Origin: Phocaeicola sp.
GTDB lineage: Bacteria > Bacteroidota > Bacteroidia > Bacteroidales > Bacteroidaceae
Direction: 5' to 3'
Length of the DNA: 40,560 bases
NCBI GenBank assembly: GCA_029257865.1
Contig: JARIAN010000015.1
Location: 1 to 40,560 of the forward strand
Shown here: in pieces, positions 16,345 to 25,089 of the stretch
How the letters are laid out: every line of letters starts with the position of its first letter
Position numbering within the stretch: the first letter of the stretch is position 1
Position numbers and translations under genes: made by a program
The notes under the pieces: model-generated
What the model was told of the DNA's origin: nothing
Databases searched by the model: none
The model's input: only the letters and a program-made list of their open reading frames with translations

Positions 16345-17751
16345 ATGAAAGATTTTATCCACAAAAATTTCCTTCTGCAAAATGATACTGCAAAAATGCT
16401 CTATCATGAACATGCAGAAAACCTACCTATCATAGATTATCATTGCCACTTAAACCCAGAAATGATAGCTCAAGATTATCAGTTTCGTTCTATTACCGAA
16501 CTATGGCTCGGTGGAGACCATTATAAATGGCGGGCCATGCGCGCAAACGGAATTGACGAGAAATACATCACCGGAACAGAATCCTCAGACTGGGAGAAAT
16601 TTAAAAAATGGGCAGAGACAATCCCGTATACATTACGCAACCCGCTCTATCATTGGACTCATCTAGAATTGAAAACTGCTTTTGATATCTCGGAAACGCT
16701 AAACCCGTCTTCGGCAAGACGTATTTATGAACAATGTAACCAGCTACTGCAAACTCCCGCTTTTTCTGCCAGAGGACTAATGAAAAAATATCATGTGGAA
16801 CTAGTCTGTACAACCGATGACCCTACCGATACCCTAGCATATCATCAAACTATCACCAAAAGTAATTTTGATATAAAGGTTCTTCCTACCTGGCGCCCAG
16901 ACAGAGTCATGAATATCTCTACTGCCCCTGCCTATCAAGCATACATAGAAAAACTATCGGAAGCAAGCGGCATATCCATCACTAACTTTGATGACTTGAT
17001 ACAGGCACTGAAAGTACGCCATCAGTATTTTTCACAAAACGGATGTAAACTAGCCGACCATGGCATGGGAAAGATTCCCTGTGCAGAATATACTCATTCT
17101 GAAATCGTAACTATCTTCAGAAAATTATACGAAGGAATCGAACCGACCGAAGAAGAAAAACAAAAATATCAAACAGCAATGCTCCTGATTCTCTCAGAAA
17201 TGAATGCTGAAGCTGGATGGACACAACAATATCATTACGGTCCTCTACGCAATACCAATTCTAAAATGATGGCACAGCTAGGTCCTGACACTGGATTTGA
17301 TACAATTGGAGATTTCCAGTGCGCAGAAGCATTGGTGAAAATATTCGACCGGCTCAATTCAAACAACAAATTAGCTAAGACTATCATATACAACATCAAT
17401 CCCTCTGCCAATGATATGGTAGCTGCAATGATAGCCAACTATCAAGATGGAAGCATTGCCGGAAAAATGCAGTTTGGGGCCGGATGGTGGTTTAATGACC
17501 AAATAAACGGAATGCTCCGACAGATGAACGCTTTGTCTGAACAAGGACTGCTGAGTAGATTTATAGGAATGCTCACCGACTCCCGCTCTTTCCTTTCTTA
17601 TCCGCGCCATGAATACTTTCGTAGAATATTATGTAACATGATAGGAGATGACATAGAAAAAGGATTGCTGCCACAATGCGAAATGAAGCAGATCAAGCAA
17701 ATGGTTGAAGATATCTGCTATTACAATGCTAAAAATTATCTGCAACTATAA
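16345..17751 (+). CDS. uxaC: Glucuronate isomerase
   Basis: This 468-residue cytosolic uronate isomerase of the amidohydrolase-like TIM-barrel family converts D-glucuronate to D-fructuronate (and galacturonate to tagaturonate). It has the family length, the metal-binding YHCHLNP (H33, H35), the LWLGGDHYKWRAMRANG segment, CTTDDPTD, HYGPLRN, GAGWWFNDQ and the C-terminal GMLTDSRSFLSYPRHEYFRR. ATG 16345 is preferred, since the frame from 16309 overlaps the transporter gene and adds 12 residues before the family start MKDFIHKNFL. With uxuA and the SDR reductase it supplies all steps from glucuronate to KDG. Confidence 0.95.
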   Translation: MKDFIHKNFLLQNDTAKMLYHEHAENLPIIDYHCHLNPEMIAQDYQFRSITELWLGGDHYKWRAMRANGIDEKYITGTESSDWEKFKKWAETIPYTLRNPLYHWTHLELKTAFDISETLNPSSARRIYEQCNQLLQTPAFSARGLMKKYHVELVCTTDDPTDTLAYHQTITKSNFDIKVLPTWRPDRVMNISTAPAYQAYIEKLSEASGISITNFDDLIQALKVRHQYFSQNGCKLADHGMGKIPCAEYTHSEIVTIFRKLYEGIEPTEEEKQKYQTAMLLILSEMNAEAGWTQQYHYGPLRNTNSKMMAQLGPDTGFDTIGDFQCAEALVKIFDRLNSNNKLAKTIIYNINPSANDMVAAMIANYQDGSIAGKMQFGAGWWFNDQINGMLRQMNALSEQGLLSRFIGMLTDSRSFLSYPRHEYFRRILCNMIGDDIEKGLLPQCEMKQIKQMVEDICYYNAKNYLQL

Positions 17752-17770
17752 AAACAACAGCTGCTACAAA

Positions 17771-17820
17771 AAAATCGCTGCATAGTCACTTCTTAAGAAG
17801 TATGACAATGCAGCGATTTT
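17771..17820. terminator. Bidirectional terminator between uxaC and the susD-like gene
   Basis: AAAATCGCTGCAT (17771-17783) pairs perfectly with ATGCAGCGATTTT (17808-17820). The inner part holds another dyad, ACTTCTTAAGAAGT, so one long imperfect stem forms. A-runs precede it and T-runs end it on both strands, and it sits between convergent genes. Confidence 0.85.
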
Positions 17821-17841
17821 GTTCATAAAGAAAATAGCTCC

Positions 17842-19614
17842 TTAATTGGTGATTACACCTGAATTATCAATCGGATTCTGTGTCAAAGTAGAACCTGAAG
17901 GATATGAATTGATAGCTGTCTGTGGAATGAAATAAGTCACTCTATAATCTACAGCTGGAACATTCTCCAACGCCTTATGTGGCCCCGGATACTGACGAGT
18001 AAGCGCTTTTCCGTTTCTAAACACATCATAACTTCTTTCTGCCTGATAAGCTAATTCTATCTGACGCTCCTTATCTACCAAATCGGCTGCTGTCTTCGCA
18101 TTAAAATCGGTACTAGAATATTCACCTCCTACAATAGCACGACCTCTAATCAAATTGACATCCTCCATGGCAGCCGTCACATTGCCCAATTTCACATTAG
18201 CTTCCGCACGGTTCAAATACATCTCATCCAATCTGGAAATAATAGGAGAATGCAACTGTGATTCCAGTCCATCTTCCCGTGAACACTTCACGATGTAAAA
18301 CATCGGGTAACCATTATTCAAGTCAATCTGATAATCAATCATACCCACATATTTCTGACCTTTATAATTAATCGTATAATACAAATCCTCAGGTTTACGA
18401 CCGTTTTCTATGTATGGAGTCAATGAATAGTTTTCAGTATTCTCTGCACACGACGAATAGTCACCCTTCACTGGAAGTTGTTTATACACATACCCTTTTT
18501 CTGTTTTTACAATAAAACGAAAGACTTCAGTATAAGCTCCAGTCTTTTCGTCCTGTGTGTACTGAGGTTCAATGAAATTAGCTCTAGCATCTACAATTTT
18601 CTGCTTACCCGGACGCCAGTCATTACGTCCGGTTTCATTCAGCAAATCCAAATATTTTGCACTGGCATACATTTCTCCCCAGCCCATACCGCCGATATTA
18701 GAATACATACCACCGATACCATAAAAATAATCAAAACCTGCAAATTCAGAAGCCAGTCGTTTCACTACAAAAATAGCTTCCTTATAGTTTTCAGGCGTTG
18801 TCTTATTAGACTTCAGATAATCTTCGCGATTAACCAATGAATATTTTCCCGAATTAATGACAGTATCAGCATACCATTTAGCCGAATCCGCATATACCTT
18901 GTTAGGGCTTTCATAAGTACCGCTCATATAAAGATACACCCTTGACAACATCGCCTGAGCTGCTTCCTTAGATGCATAAGCAGGTCCTCTATCATTAGAC
19001 AACAATTTTTCTGCTTGTTTCAAATCGTTGATGGCCTGTCTATAAGTATCCTTTACGGTTGATCTGTCCGGCAACTGCAAATGATCTATTTCACCCTCAC
19101 CAGGAGTTCCATTAATAATTGGAACTCCCAAATTCTTATCAGGAGCTTGATAATAAGGTCTACCAAAGGCACGACATAAATAGAAATACATCATACCTCT
19201 TACATAATAACATTCACCTTCGTTATTGGCAAACTTAGGGTCATTAATATTTTCCAATATATTAATCACATTAGAAGCCTGTGCAACAGCCTTATATCCA
19301 AAATCCCAAAAGTGCTGCAGACGATAATTGTCTGGAGTACGAGAATAAGAGATGAATTCATAAAACGCATCTGTAGAAGTTCCTCTAATCATCATATTAT
19401 CTCCAGCATACTCTCCCAGTCGATGCATCGGGTCAGACCAAGTCTTTAACTGAGCATACACACCATCCACCAGATTTCCAATCATTGCTTCCGGATTATT
19501 TCCAATCTGAGATGCATCCATGCTTCCGGTAGGGAAACGGTCTATGTCACATGCTGTCATCATCAAGCCCGAAAGAGCGGCAGCAATCAATGTATTTGAA
19601 GTTATCTTTTTCAT
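17842..19614 (-). CDS. SusD/RagB-family outer-membrane glycan-binding lipoprotein
   Basis: The 590-residue protein has a lipoprotein signal peptide with Cys at 22 (LMMTAC) and the family pattern. This comprises an N-terminal CDIDRFPTG segment, helical TPR-like regions (NVINILENINDP, YYVRGMMYFYLCRAFG), RDEMYLNRAEANVKLG-like motifs near residues 465-480 and a C-terminal YFIPQTAINSYPSG. It would sit on the cell surface as the lid of the SusC-like transporter encoded 12 nt upstream and bind a glycan or oligosaccharide. The substrate cannot be read from sequence. The convergent glucuronate operon hints at a uronate-containing glycan, but no glycosidase lies immediately beside it. Confidence 0.93.
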   Translation of the reverse strand: MKKITSNTLIAAALSGLMMTACDIDRFPTGSMDASQIGNNPEAMIGNLVDGVYAQLKTWSDPMHRLGEYAGDNMMIRGTSTDAFYEFISYSRTPDNYRLQHFWDFGYKAVAQASNVINILENINDPKFANNEGECYYVRGMMYFYLCRAFGRPYYQAPDKNLGVPIINGTPGEGEIDHLQLPDRSTVKDTYRQAINDLKQAEKLLSNDRGPAYASKEAAQAMLSRVYLYMSGTYESPNKVYADSAKWYADTVINSGKYSLVNREDYLKSNKTTPENYKEAIFVVKRLASEFAGFDYFYGIGGMYSNIGGMGWGEMYASAKYLDLLNETGRNDWRPGKQKIVDARANFIEPQYTQDEKTGAYTEVFRFIVKTEKGYVYKQLPVKGDYSSCAENTENYSLTPYIENGRKPEDLYYTINYKGQKYVGMIDYQIDLNNGYPMFYIVKCSREDGLESQLHSPIISRLDEMYLNRAEANVKLGNVTAAMEDVNLIRGRAIVGGEYSSTDFNAKTAADLVDKERQIELAYQAERSYDVFRNGKALTRQYPGPHKALENVPAVDYRVTYFIPQTAINSYPSGSTLTQNPIDNSGVITN

Positions 19615-19626
19615 AAAGTCAACGTA

Positions 19627-22600
19627 TTAGAAAGTTAAGTTAATACCAAACATAAATTTACGGCTTGAAGGATACAAGTCTGCACCTGCTGTTCCGATAG
19701 TCTTGTAAGTTCCTGTAGTATCGTCATAAGTAGCAGGAATTTCAGGGTCTATACCTGAGAATTTTGTTACAGTGAACAAGTTTTCTCCAGTGAAGTAAAT
19801 TCTCATATTCTCAATATGATATTGAGGCAGACTAAAATTATATCCGATAGACAACGATCTCAATTTCAAATAATCTCCATCTTCCAGATATCTGGTAGAT
19901 GCTTTATTTGAATTGCTCTTGTTACCATAGACTGCAACAGGATGTGTAGCCTTATCACCTGGCTTTTCCCATCTGCTCCATCCATCCTGCAGTTTCATCT
20001 GATTACGGTCGGTATAAGCACCGTCTGAGTCATATTCCTGACGAGAATAATTATAGATTTTACCCCCGATAGCATAACCGAATGCTGCAGAGAAATCTAC
20101 ATTTTTCCAAGTAACCGAAGTATTGAATCCACCGAACAGTTTTGGAGAAGTAGCTTCTGTAATCACCTGCTTGGCTTCATTATAATTAGAAGTAGTTTCC
20201 CTGCTACCCTCTTCTGTATTTTTAAACCACAAAGGAGCACCAGTTTCTGTATCTACTCCAGCCCATTCTCTCAAATAATACCTGTCGATACTTTTACCTA
20301 CCTTCAAGACTTTTTCTGCAGCTCCAGAAATAGAAGTGTCATTACCACCACCTCCAATAATAGTCATGTTAGGATCATCACCATACAGTTTTTCCAGTTC
20401 ATTGACATTATGTCCCATGTTGAAATCAAGACTCCACAACCAGTCCTTTGTCCGAATGATATCACCTCCTATAGTAAATTCAACACCTTTATTACGCATT
20501 TCACCTACATTGTTCCAACGGCTAGTTACACCAACAATACCCGGTACAGGCACTGCATACAATACATTAGAAGTGTACTTATTGTAATAGTCGAAAATGA
20601 TACGCAAGCGATTATCAAACAGATTAGCATCAATACCTATACCTCCAGTATAAGTCTGCTCCCAAGTAAGATTCTTATTTCCAATCTGAGAAATAAGCAA
20701 AGTAGGGACACCGTTGTAGTTTGAAGAAACAGAATATAATCCATATTGTGGATATTTAGCATAAGGAATATTACCTACAGAACCATAAGAAGCACGAAGT
20801 TTCAGTACATTTACCCAATCTGCCTTAAACCACTTTTCCTTATTGATATTCCAACCTCCACTAATAGAGAAGAAATTACCATACTTTTTATCATCTCCAA
20901 AATTTGAAGCACCATCACGACGAACAGATACTTCTGCTAGATATTTATTATCGTATGAATAATTGGCTTTGGCAAATACAGACTGTTTAGCCCATTCCAC
21001 CAATGATCCTTTCGCACTTTCGGGAAGAGCTGCTACATCTAACACTCCAAAGCCAGAAACAAGGCCTGTACCTTTTACATTGACTACCTTATTTTCGGTA
21101 TCCATAAATTCATAAGCCAACAAAGCAGAAACAGAATGCTTGCCAAACATTTTGTTGAATGTCAGATACTGGTTGGTATAACGTTGAGTAAAGTTGGTCT
21201 GCTGTTCTTCGATACGTCCCTGAACACCCGAAGCACTTTGAGAACGTGGGTCAGTGTAAGCATGATAAGTTTCTCCTGTCCATCTATAACTGTTTACAGA
21301 AGTAAACTTCAACCAATCAGTAATCTTGATGTCAAAATCAAAGTTTCCATTAAATTCATACGTTCTACTTTTTGAATAATTACCATAAGACAAATCATTC
21401 AAATAGTTTGTATCTGAAGGGTCTACCCATCCACTATATCTATCAGGAACTAAATTACCGTCTTTATCATAAGGACTATCCCATGGGAAAACACTATAAA
21501 TTGCTGAATAGTTATACTGGCTATCGCGTACTTCTTTCAAAGCACCATTGATGCTAGGCTTGATAGTAAGCCAAGAGAACGGACGATAACTAGTGCGATA
21601 ACGGAAATTATATCTATGATATTCATATCCTTTCACTATACCGTCTTCATCGTAATATCCCAAAGAAAAATAAGAGTTTATTTTTTCACTTCCACCGGAA
21701 ATGGACAAGTTATAATCTTGAGTAAAACCATTTTGAGAAGCCAATTTTCCCCAATCAAAATTATCATTTCTCAATTCTGGCTTCCAGCGAGAGAAATTAA
21801 TCTCTTCAACATTTTTAAACGAAGCATAATAGTCATACAGTTCGGCCCCGTTCATTACTTCCATATTGCCATTGGTCAATGTACTGACACCCAATTTAGC
21901 AGAAGCACTGATTTTCATCCCTTGGCCTTTTCCATTTTTTGTAGTGACAATCACCACACCATTGGCACCTTGCGATCCAAAAATAGCAGTAGATGCTGCA
22001 TCTTTAAGAATAGTCATATTCTCAATATCTACAGGATTAACAGCACCTGGGTCTGAACCGACAATCACACCATCTATCACCCATAGAGGAGCGGTACTAC
22101 CACTCAATGTAACACGTCCACGAATTTGCACAGCGCCACTTGACCCTGGCTTGGAAGAACCTGGAGAAACGTATACACCAGAGACTTTACCATTCAGCAT
22201 ATTCTCCACATTAGGAGTGGTGACATCCTTTAAACGTCCTTCTTTTACAGTAGACATCGCACCCGTCAAACTTTCTTTCTTCTGAGTGCCGTATCCTACC
22301 ACTACCACTTCATCCAAAGTTTCAGAATCTTCCAAAAGCGAAACCTTCATATTGGCTGTAGCTTTCATTTCTATACTTTTGAAACCTATATACGAAATTT
22401 CAATCACAGCTCCTAAAGGAGCATCCAATGTAAAGTTTCCGTCAAGGTCGGTTATTGTACCATTCGTAGTTCCTTTTACCACTACATTTGCTCCAATTAC
22501 AGGTTCTCCTGTCTTTTTATCAACAACCAATCCTCGAATAGTCTGATTTTGCAGAACTGCTGACGACACGTCATGAATAGAAGAGTGTGCACTTGATAAC

Positions 22601-22671
22601 ACTGGGCAGCAACTACCAATAACAGCAGTTGCCAAAAGAGCATACTTTTGCCTTTTCAAATTTAAATTCAT
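19627..22671 (-). CDS. SusC/RagA-family TonB-dependent outer-membrane transporter
   Basis: The 1014-residue protein has an N-terminal signal sequence (about 1-28), a carboxypeptidase-regulatory-like beta domain (about 44-112, TIRGLVVDKKTGEPVIGANV), a TonB-box-like segment DEVVVVGYG (120-128) and a plug (LKDVTTPNVENMLNGKVSG, then ILKDAASTAIFGSQGANGV). A long beta-barrel ends in an aromatic residue (MFGINLTF), typical for BamA-assembled proteins. The SusD-like partner starts 12 nt downstream. A -7 element (22720-22727) lies about 50 bp upstream. There is no adjacent hybrid two-component or ECF sigma/anti-sigma gene, so control must come from elsewhere. The signal for the barrel substrate is not visible. 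Confidence 0.95.
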   Translation of the reverse strand: MNLNLKRQKYALLATAVIGSCCPVLSSAHSSIHDVSSAVLQNQTIRGLVVDKKTGEPVIGANVVVKGTTNGTITDLDGNFTLDAPLGAVIEISYIGFKSIEMKATANMKVSLLEDSETLDEVVVVGYGTQKKESLTGAMSTVKEGRLKDVTTPNVENMLNGKVSGVYVSPGSSKPGSSGAVQIRGRVTLSGSTAPLWVIDGVIVGSDPGAVNPVDIENMTILKDAASTAIFGSQGANGVVIVTTKNGKGQGMKISASAKLGVSTLTNGNMEVMNGAELYDYYASFKNVEEINFSRWKPELRNDNFDWGKLASQNGFTQDYNLSISGGSEKINSYFSLGYYDEDGIVKGYEYHRYNFRYRTSYRPFSWLTIKPSINGALKEVRDSQYNYSAIYSVFPWDSPYDKDGNLVPDRYSGWVDPSDTNYLNDLSYGNYSKSRTYEFNGNFDFDIKITDWLKFTSVNSYRWTGETYHAYTDPRSQSASGVQGRIEEQQTNFTQRYTNQYLTFNKMFGKHSVSALLAYEFMDTENKVVNVKGTGLVSGFGVLDVAALPESAKGSLVEWAKQSVFAKANYSYDNKYLAEVSVRRDGASNFGDDKKYGNFFSISGGWNINKEKWFKADWVNVLKLRASYGSVGNIPYAKYPQYGLYSVSSNYNGVPTLLISQIGNKNLTWEQTYTGGIGIDANLFDNRLRIIFDYYNKYTSNVLYAVPVPGIVGVTSRWNNVGEMRNKGVEFTIGGDIIRTKDWLWSLDFNMGHNVNELEKLYGDDPNMTIIGGGGNDTSISGAAEKVLKVGKSIDRYYLREWAGVDTETGAPLWFKNTEEGSRETTSNYNEAKQVITEATSPKLFGGFNTSVTWKNVDFSAAFGYAIGGKIYNYSRQEYDSDGAYTDRNQMKLQDGWSRWEKPGDKATHPVAVYGNKSNSNKASTRYLEDGDYLKLRSLSIGYNFSLPQYHIENMRIYFTGENLFTVTKFSGIDPEIPATYDDTTGTYKTIGTAGADLYPSSRKFMFGINLTF

Positions 22672-22719
22672 AATATCTGATTTTAGGTTTTATGGAATAA
22701 ACTATTCCTTACTAAATCG

Positions 22720-22727
22720 CAAAGCTA
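22720..22727 (-). promoter_or_regulatory. -7 element of the susC-like promoter
   Basis: Minus-strand TAGCTTTG matches TAnnTTTG, about 49 nt before the susC-like ATG; a T-rich -33 region lies at the expected spacing. A 12-bp direct repeat AATGATTTATTT (plus-strand 22727-22738 and 22754-22765) covers the area from the spacer to upstream of the -33 position and may be an operator. Confidence 0.5.
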
Positions 22728-22898
22728 ATGATTTATTTGAATAAAAAAAAGAAAATGATTTATTTTTACATCGAAAGGGAAGCATGCAATTATATTTATT
22801 TCATTCTCCTTCTCCTTATATTTCCTATATCAAACAAGACCTTACTCTATCAGATAATCAACACAATTTGAAACGTCTGGCTATTCTTAGAAACTTAA

Positions 22899-23462
22899 CT
22901 ATTCATCCAGCCAGTTTTTCATCATCACTTTTCCATCTGGGGTCAACACCGACTCAGGATGAAACTGCACCCCTCTTATATCCAGAGTACGATGACGAAG
23001 AGCCATAATATACCCCTCCTTACTATATGCTGTCACTTCCAAACACGGCGGCAAGGTAGCATCATCCACCACCCAGGAGTGATACCTACCTACCAGCAAT
23101 TGGGATGGAAGCCCATGGAAAAGTAGGTCATTGGCTGCCACCGCTATCTCCGACTGAATACCGTGAAATACGGTATCCAGGTTTATCAATCTCCCGCCAA
23201 AACATTCGCCGATGGCCTGTTCACCCAAACAGACTCCCAATATAGACTTACGACCAGCATAATAACGGATTATTTCTAACAACAACCCGGCTTCTGAAGG
23301 AACTCCAGGACCAGGGGACAATAAAATCTTATCAAATTCTTCTAATTGTCCTAAGGAGAAGCAATCATTCCTGAATACTGTAGTTTCAGCACCTAATTCT
23401 TTCAATAAATGATTTAAGTTATATACAAACGAATCGTAATTATCTATAACGGCTACTTTCAT
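22899..23462 (-). CDS. trpG: Anthranilate synthase glutamine amidotransferase subunit (TrpG/PabA type)
   Basis: This 187-residue class I glutamine amidotransferase has the oxyanion region SPGPGVPSEAG (49-59), catalytic C78 in GVCLGEQ and the H168/E170 pair in QFHPES. It supplies ammonia from glutamine to a chorismate-binding partner, TrpE (anthranilate) or PabB (4-amino-4-deoxychorismate). It follows trpB by 60 nt in the same direction. In complete Bacteroides trp operons trpE stands between these two genes; here there is neither a trpE nor a visible remnant, and trpDCFA do not follow. The protein looks intact, so it may survive as the PabA-like subunit for folate synthesis or serve a TrpE encoded elsewhere. 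Confidence 0.9.
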   Translation of the reverse strand: MKVAVIDNYDSFVYNLNHLLKELGAETTVFRNDCFSLGQLEEFDKILLSPGPGVPSEAGLLLEIIRYYAGRKSILGVCLGEQAIGECFGGRLINLDTVFHGIQSEIAVAANDLLFHGLPSQLLVGRYHSWVVDDATLPPCLEVTAYSKEGYIMALRHRTLDIRGVQFHPESVLTPDGKVMMKNWLDE

Positions 23463-23522
23463 TGTCTTGACGGATTTTTAGCAATTTGAATGCTAAGATA
23501 CTATTTTATTTTCAAATATATC

Positions 23523-24704
23523 TCATTCTGGAGTATGAGCCAAATAGGTTTCCAAATCCTTGTCTCCACGACCGGAAACTGTAAGCACCACCACATCATT
23601 TGGACGGAATTTCATTTTACCCAAAGCCCCCAATACATGAGACGACTCTAATGCAGGGATAATCCCCTCCAAACGGGTCAGTTCGAATCCGGCACGCAAC
23701 GCTTCTTCATCAGTGACAGCCAATACCGTTGCTCGGTGCTGTACAGCCAGATTAGCATGCATCGGTCCGATACCCGGATAATCTAACCCTGCAGAAATAG
23801 AATATGGTTCCTTAATCTCACCATTTTCATCCTGAATGACTAAAGTCTTGAATCCGTGAATTGTACCTTTCTTACCCAAATTGATGGTAGCAGCAGTCTT
23901 TCCACTAGCAAGTCCTAGTCCTCCAGCCTCAGCCAAAACCAATTGTACCCTTTCATCATCTAAATAATGATAGAAAGTACCGGCAGCATTACTTCCCCCA
24001 CCAATACAAGCCATCAGATAATCCGGATAATCTCTTCCCTCCTGTTCCATCAGCTGAGACTTGATTTCCTTGCTGATTACAGACTGAAGACGAGCTACCA
24101 TGTCAGGATATGGATGAGGTCCTACAGCTGAGCCGAGCAAATAAAAGGTATCCTCAGGGTGAGTACACCATTCATTGATAGCCTCTGTTACAGCATCTGT
24201 AAGAGTCATTCCCCCTGAAGTAACCGCTTTAACTTCAGCACCCAACATTTTCATGCGCTCTACATTGACATGCTGACGCTCCACATCTACCTTTCCCATA
24301 TATATAACGCACTCCATACCGAGCAGTGCACACACTGTAGCTGTAGCCACACCATGCTGTCCGGCTCCAGTTTCGGCTATGATACGTTTCTTTCCCATCC
24401 GACGAGCCAACAACGCCTGACCTATTGCATTATTGATTTTATGAGCACCGGTATGATTCAAGTCCTCACGTTTCAGATAGATACGGCATCCATAACGTTC
24501 AGACAGGCGGCGCGCCAGGTATAAAGGTGAAGGACGTCCTACATAATCTTTCAGCAACTGGTCATATTCATTGCGGAACTCTTGGTCCTCTATCACTTTC
24601 AGATATGAGCTACGCAATTCATCTACACACTGACGAAGTTTTTCTGGCACATAAGCTCCACCAAACTCTCCATAAAATCCATTTTCATCTACTTGATACA
24701 TCAT
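23523..24704 (-). CDS. trpB: Tryptophan synthase beta chain
   Basis: This 393-residue PLP enzyme joins indole and L-serine to make tryptophan. It has the N-terminal NGFYGEFGGAYVPEKL, the Schiff-base lysine K89 in HTGAHKINNA, an active-site Glu region (AETGAGQHG), the PLP-phosphate loop GGGSNAAGT and the C-terminal SGRGDKD. All match TrpB1, the type that pairs with TrpA. No trpA is in the window. The gene is preceded by a promoter, a Trp-rich leader peptide and a terminator hairpin, so its transcription should respond to charged tRNA-Trp. Without a local trpA it could still use free indole. Two adjacent Met codons are possible starts. Confidence 0.96.
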   Translation of the reverse strand: MMYQVDENGFYGEFGGAYVPEKLRQCVDELRSSYLKVIEDQEFRNEYDQLLKDYVGRPSPLYLARRLSERYGCRIYLKREDLNHTGAHKINNAIGQALLARRMGKKRIIAETGAGQHGVATATVCALLGMECVIYMGKVDVERQHVNVERMKMLGAEVKAVTSGGMTLTDAVTEAINEWCTHPEDTFYLLGSAVGPHPYPDMVARLQSVISKEIKSQLMEQEGRDYPDYLMACIGGGSNAAGTFYHYLDDERVQLVLAEAGGLGLASGKTAATINLGKKGTIHGFKTLVIQDENGEIKEPYSISAGLDYPGIGPMHANLAVQHRATVLAVTDEEALRAGFELTRLEGIIPALESSHVLGALGKMKFRPNDVVVLTVSGRGDKDLETYLAHTPE

Positions 24705-24724
24705 TTTTCTGTATTAAAAGGTTT

Positions 24725-24770
24725 ATAAAAAAACAGAAAGGGCTGCCGTAAAGTACGGCAGCCCTTTCTG
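24725..24770 (-). terminator. trp attenuator terminator hairpin
   Basis: CAGAAAGGGCTGCCGTA and its exact reverse complement form a 17-bp stem (24734-24750 with 24754-24770) with a 3-nt loop. On the minus strand seven T follow directly. It lies between the leader peptide and trpB. A competing antiterminator is possible: AAGT plus CAGCC just after the leader stop (about 24813-24821, minus strand) can pair with GGCTG plus ACTT in the 5' half of the stem. Confidence 0.85.
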
Positions 24771-24820
24771 CAATATCTGTAATCTTATCTTATGTCAAAT
24801 ATACATACGGCTGACTTCCC

Positions 24821-24883
24821 TTACGACTTATGAGGTTGTAAGCGGCGCCACCAAAAGAATGTATATGACATAGATGTTTTCAT
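24821..24883 (-). CDS. trpL: trp leader peptide with tandem Trp codons
   Basis: A 20-residue reading frame starts at ATG 24883 and ends with TAA at 24821; its middle reads FFWWRR, with tandem Trp at residues 11-12. It begins about 25 nt after the expected transcription start and ends about 50 nt before the terminator hairpin that precedes trpB. Two adjacent Trp codons in so short a frame at this place are the hallmark of ribosome-mediated attenuation. When Trp-tRNA is scarce the ribosome would stall there and allow an antiterminator to form. The sequence GCTTAC just after the Trp and Arg codons can pair with GTAAGG after the stop, giving a candidate 1:2 pairing. Confidence 0.85.
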   Translation of the reverse strand: MKTSMSYTFFWWRRLQPHKS

Positions 24884-24914
24884 TGTTTCTTGTTTTTTTA
24901 TTTGTTATTGGGTG

Positions 24915-24946
24915 CAAATATATAAGACTGATTTCATTTATGCAAA
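24915..24946 (-). promoter_or_regulatory. Promoter of the trp leader and trpB
   Basis: On the minus strand TTTG (24943-24946) is followed after exactly 20 nt by TATATTTG (24915-24922), a full match to the Bacteroides TTTG-N19-21-TAnnTTTG consensus. Transcription should start near 24908, 25 nt before the leader-peptide ATG. Confidence 0.8.
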
Positions 24947-25019
24947 TTTCAAAGCAAAAAACTTTCATATTACATCAAAACAGTATCTGTTCATTGCAAT
25001 ATGTCTATCTGTTTTTCCA

Positions 25020-25060
25020 AATAAAAACGTCGGCATATTTTTCATAAAAACATGCCGACG
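25020..25060 (-). terminator. Terminator after the PNGase F-like gene, built from the dispersed motif
   Basis: CGTCGGCAT (25028-25036) and ATGCCGACG (25052-25060) are perfect inverse repeats; inside them TTTTT pairs with AAAAA, leaving a 3-nt loop. On the minus strand TTTTTATTT follows the stem. It lies 30 nt after the stop of the PNGase-like gene. Its arms equal the core of the 22-bp repeats upstream of pfp. Confidence 0.8.
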
Positions 25061-25089
25061 AATAACTATTTACTTAATCAGCGGATTAC

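Noticed and set aside
23463-23522. Remnant of trpE between trpB and trpG
   Set aside because: Only 60 AT-rich nt are present and no chorismate-binding motif can be read in any frame.
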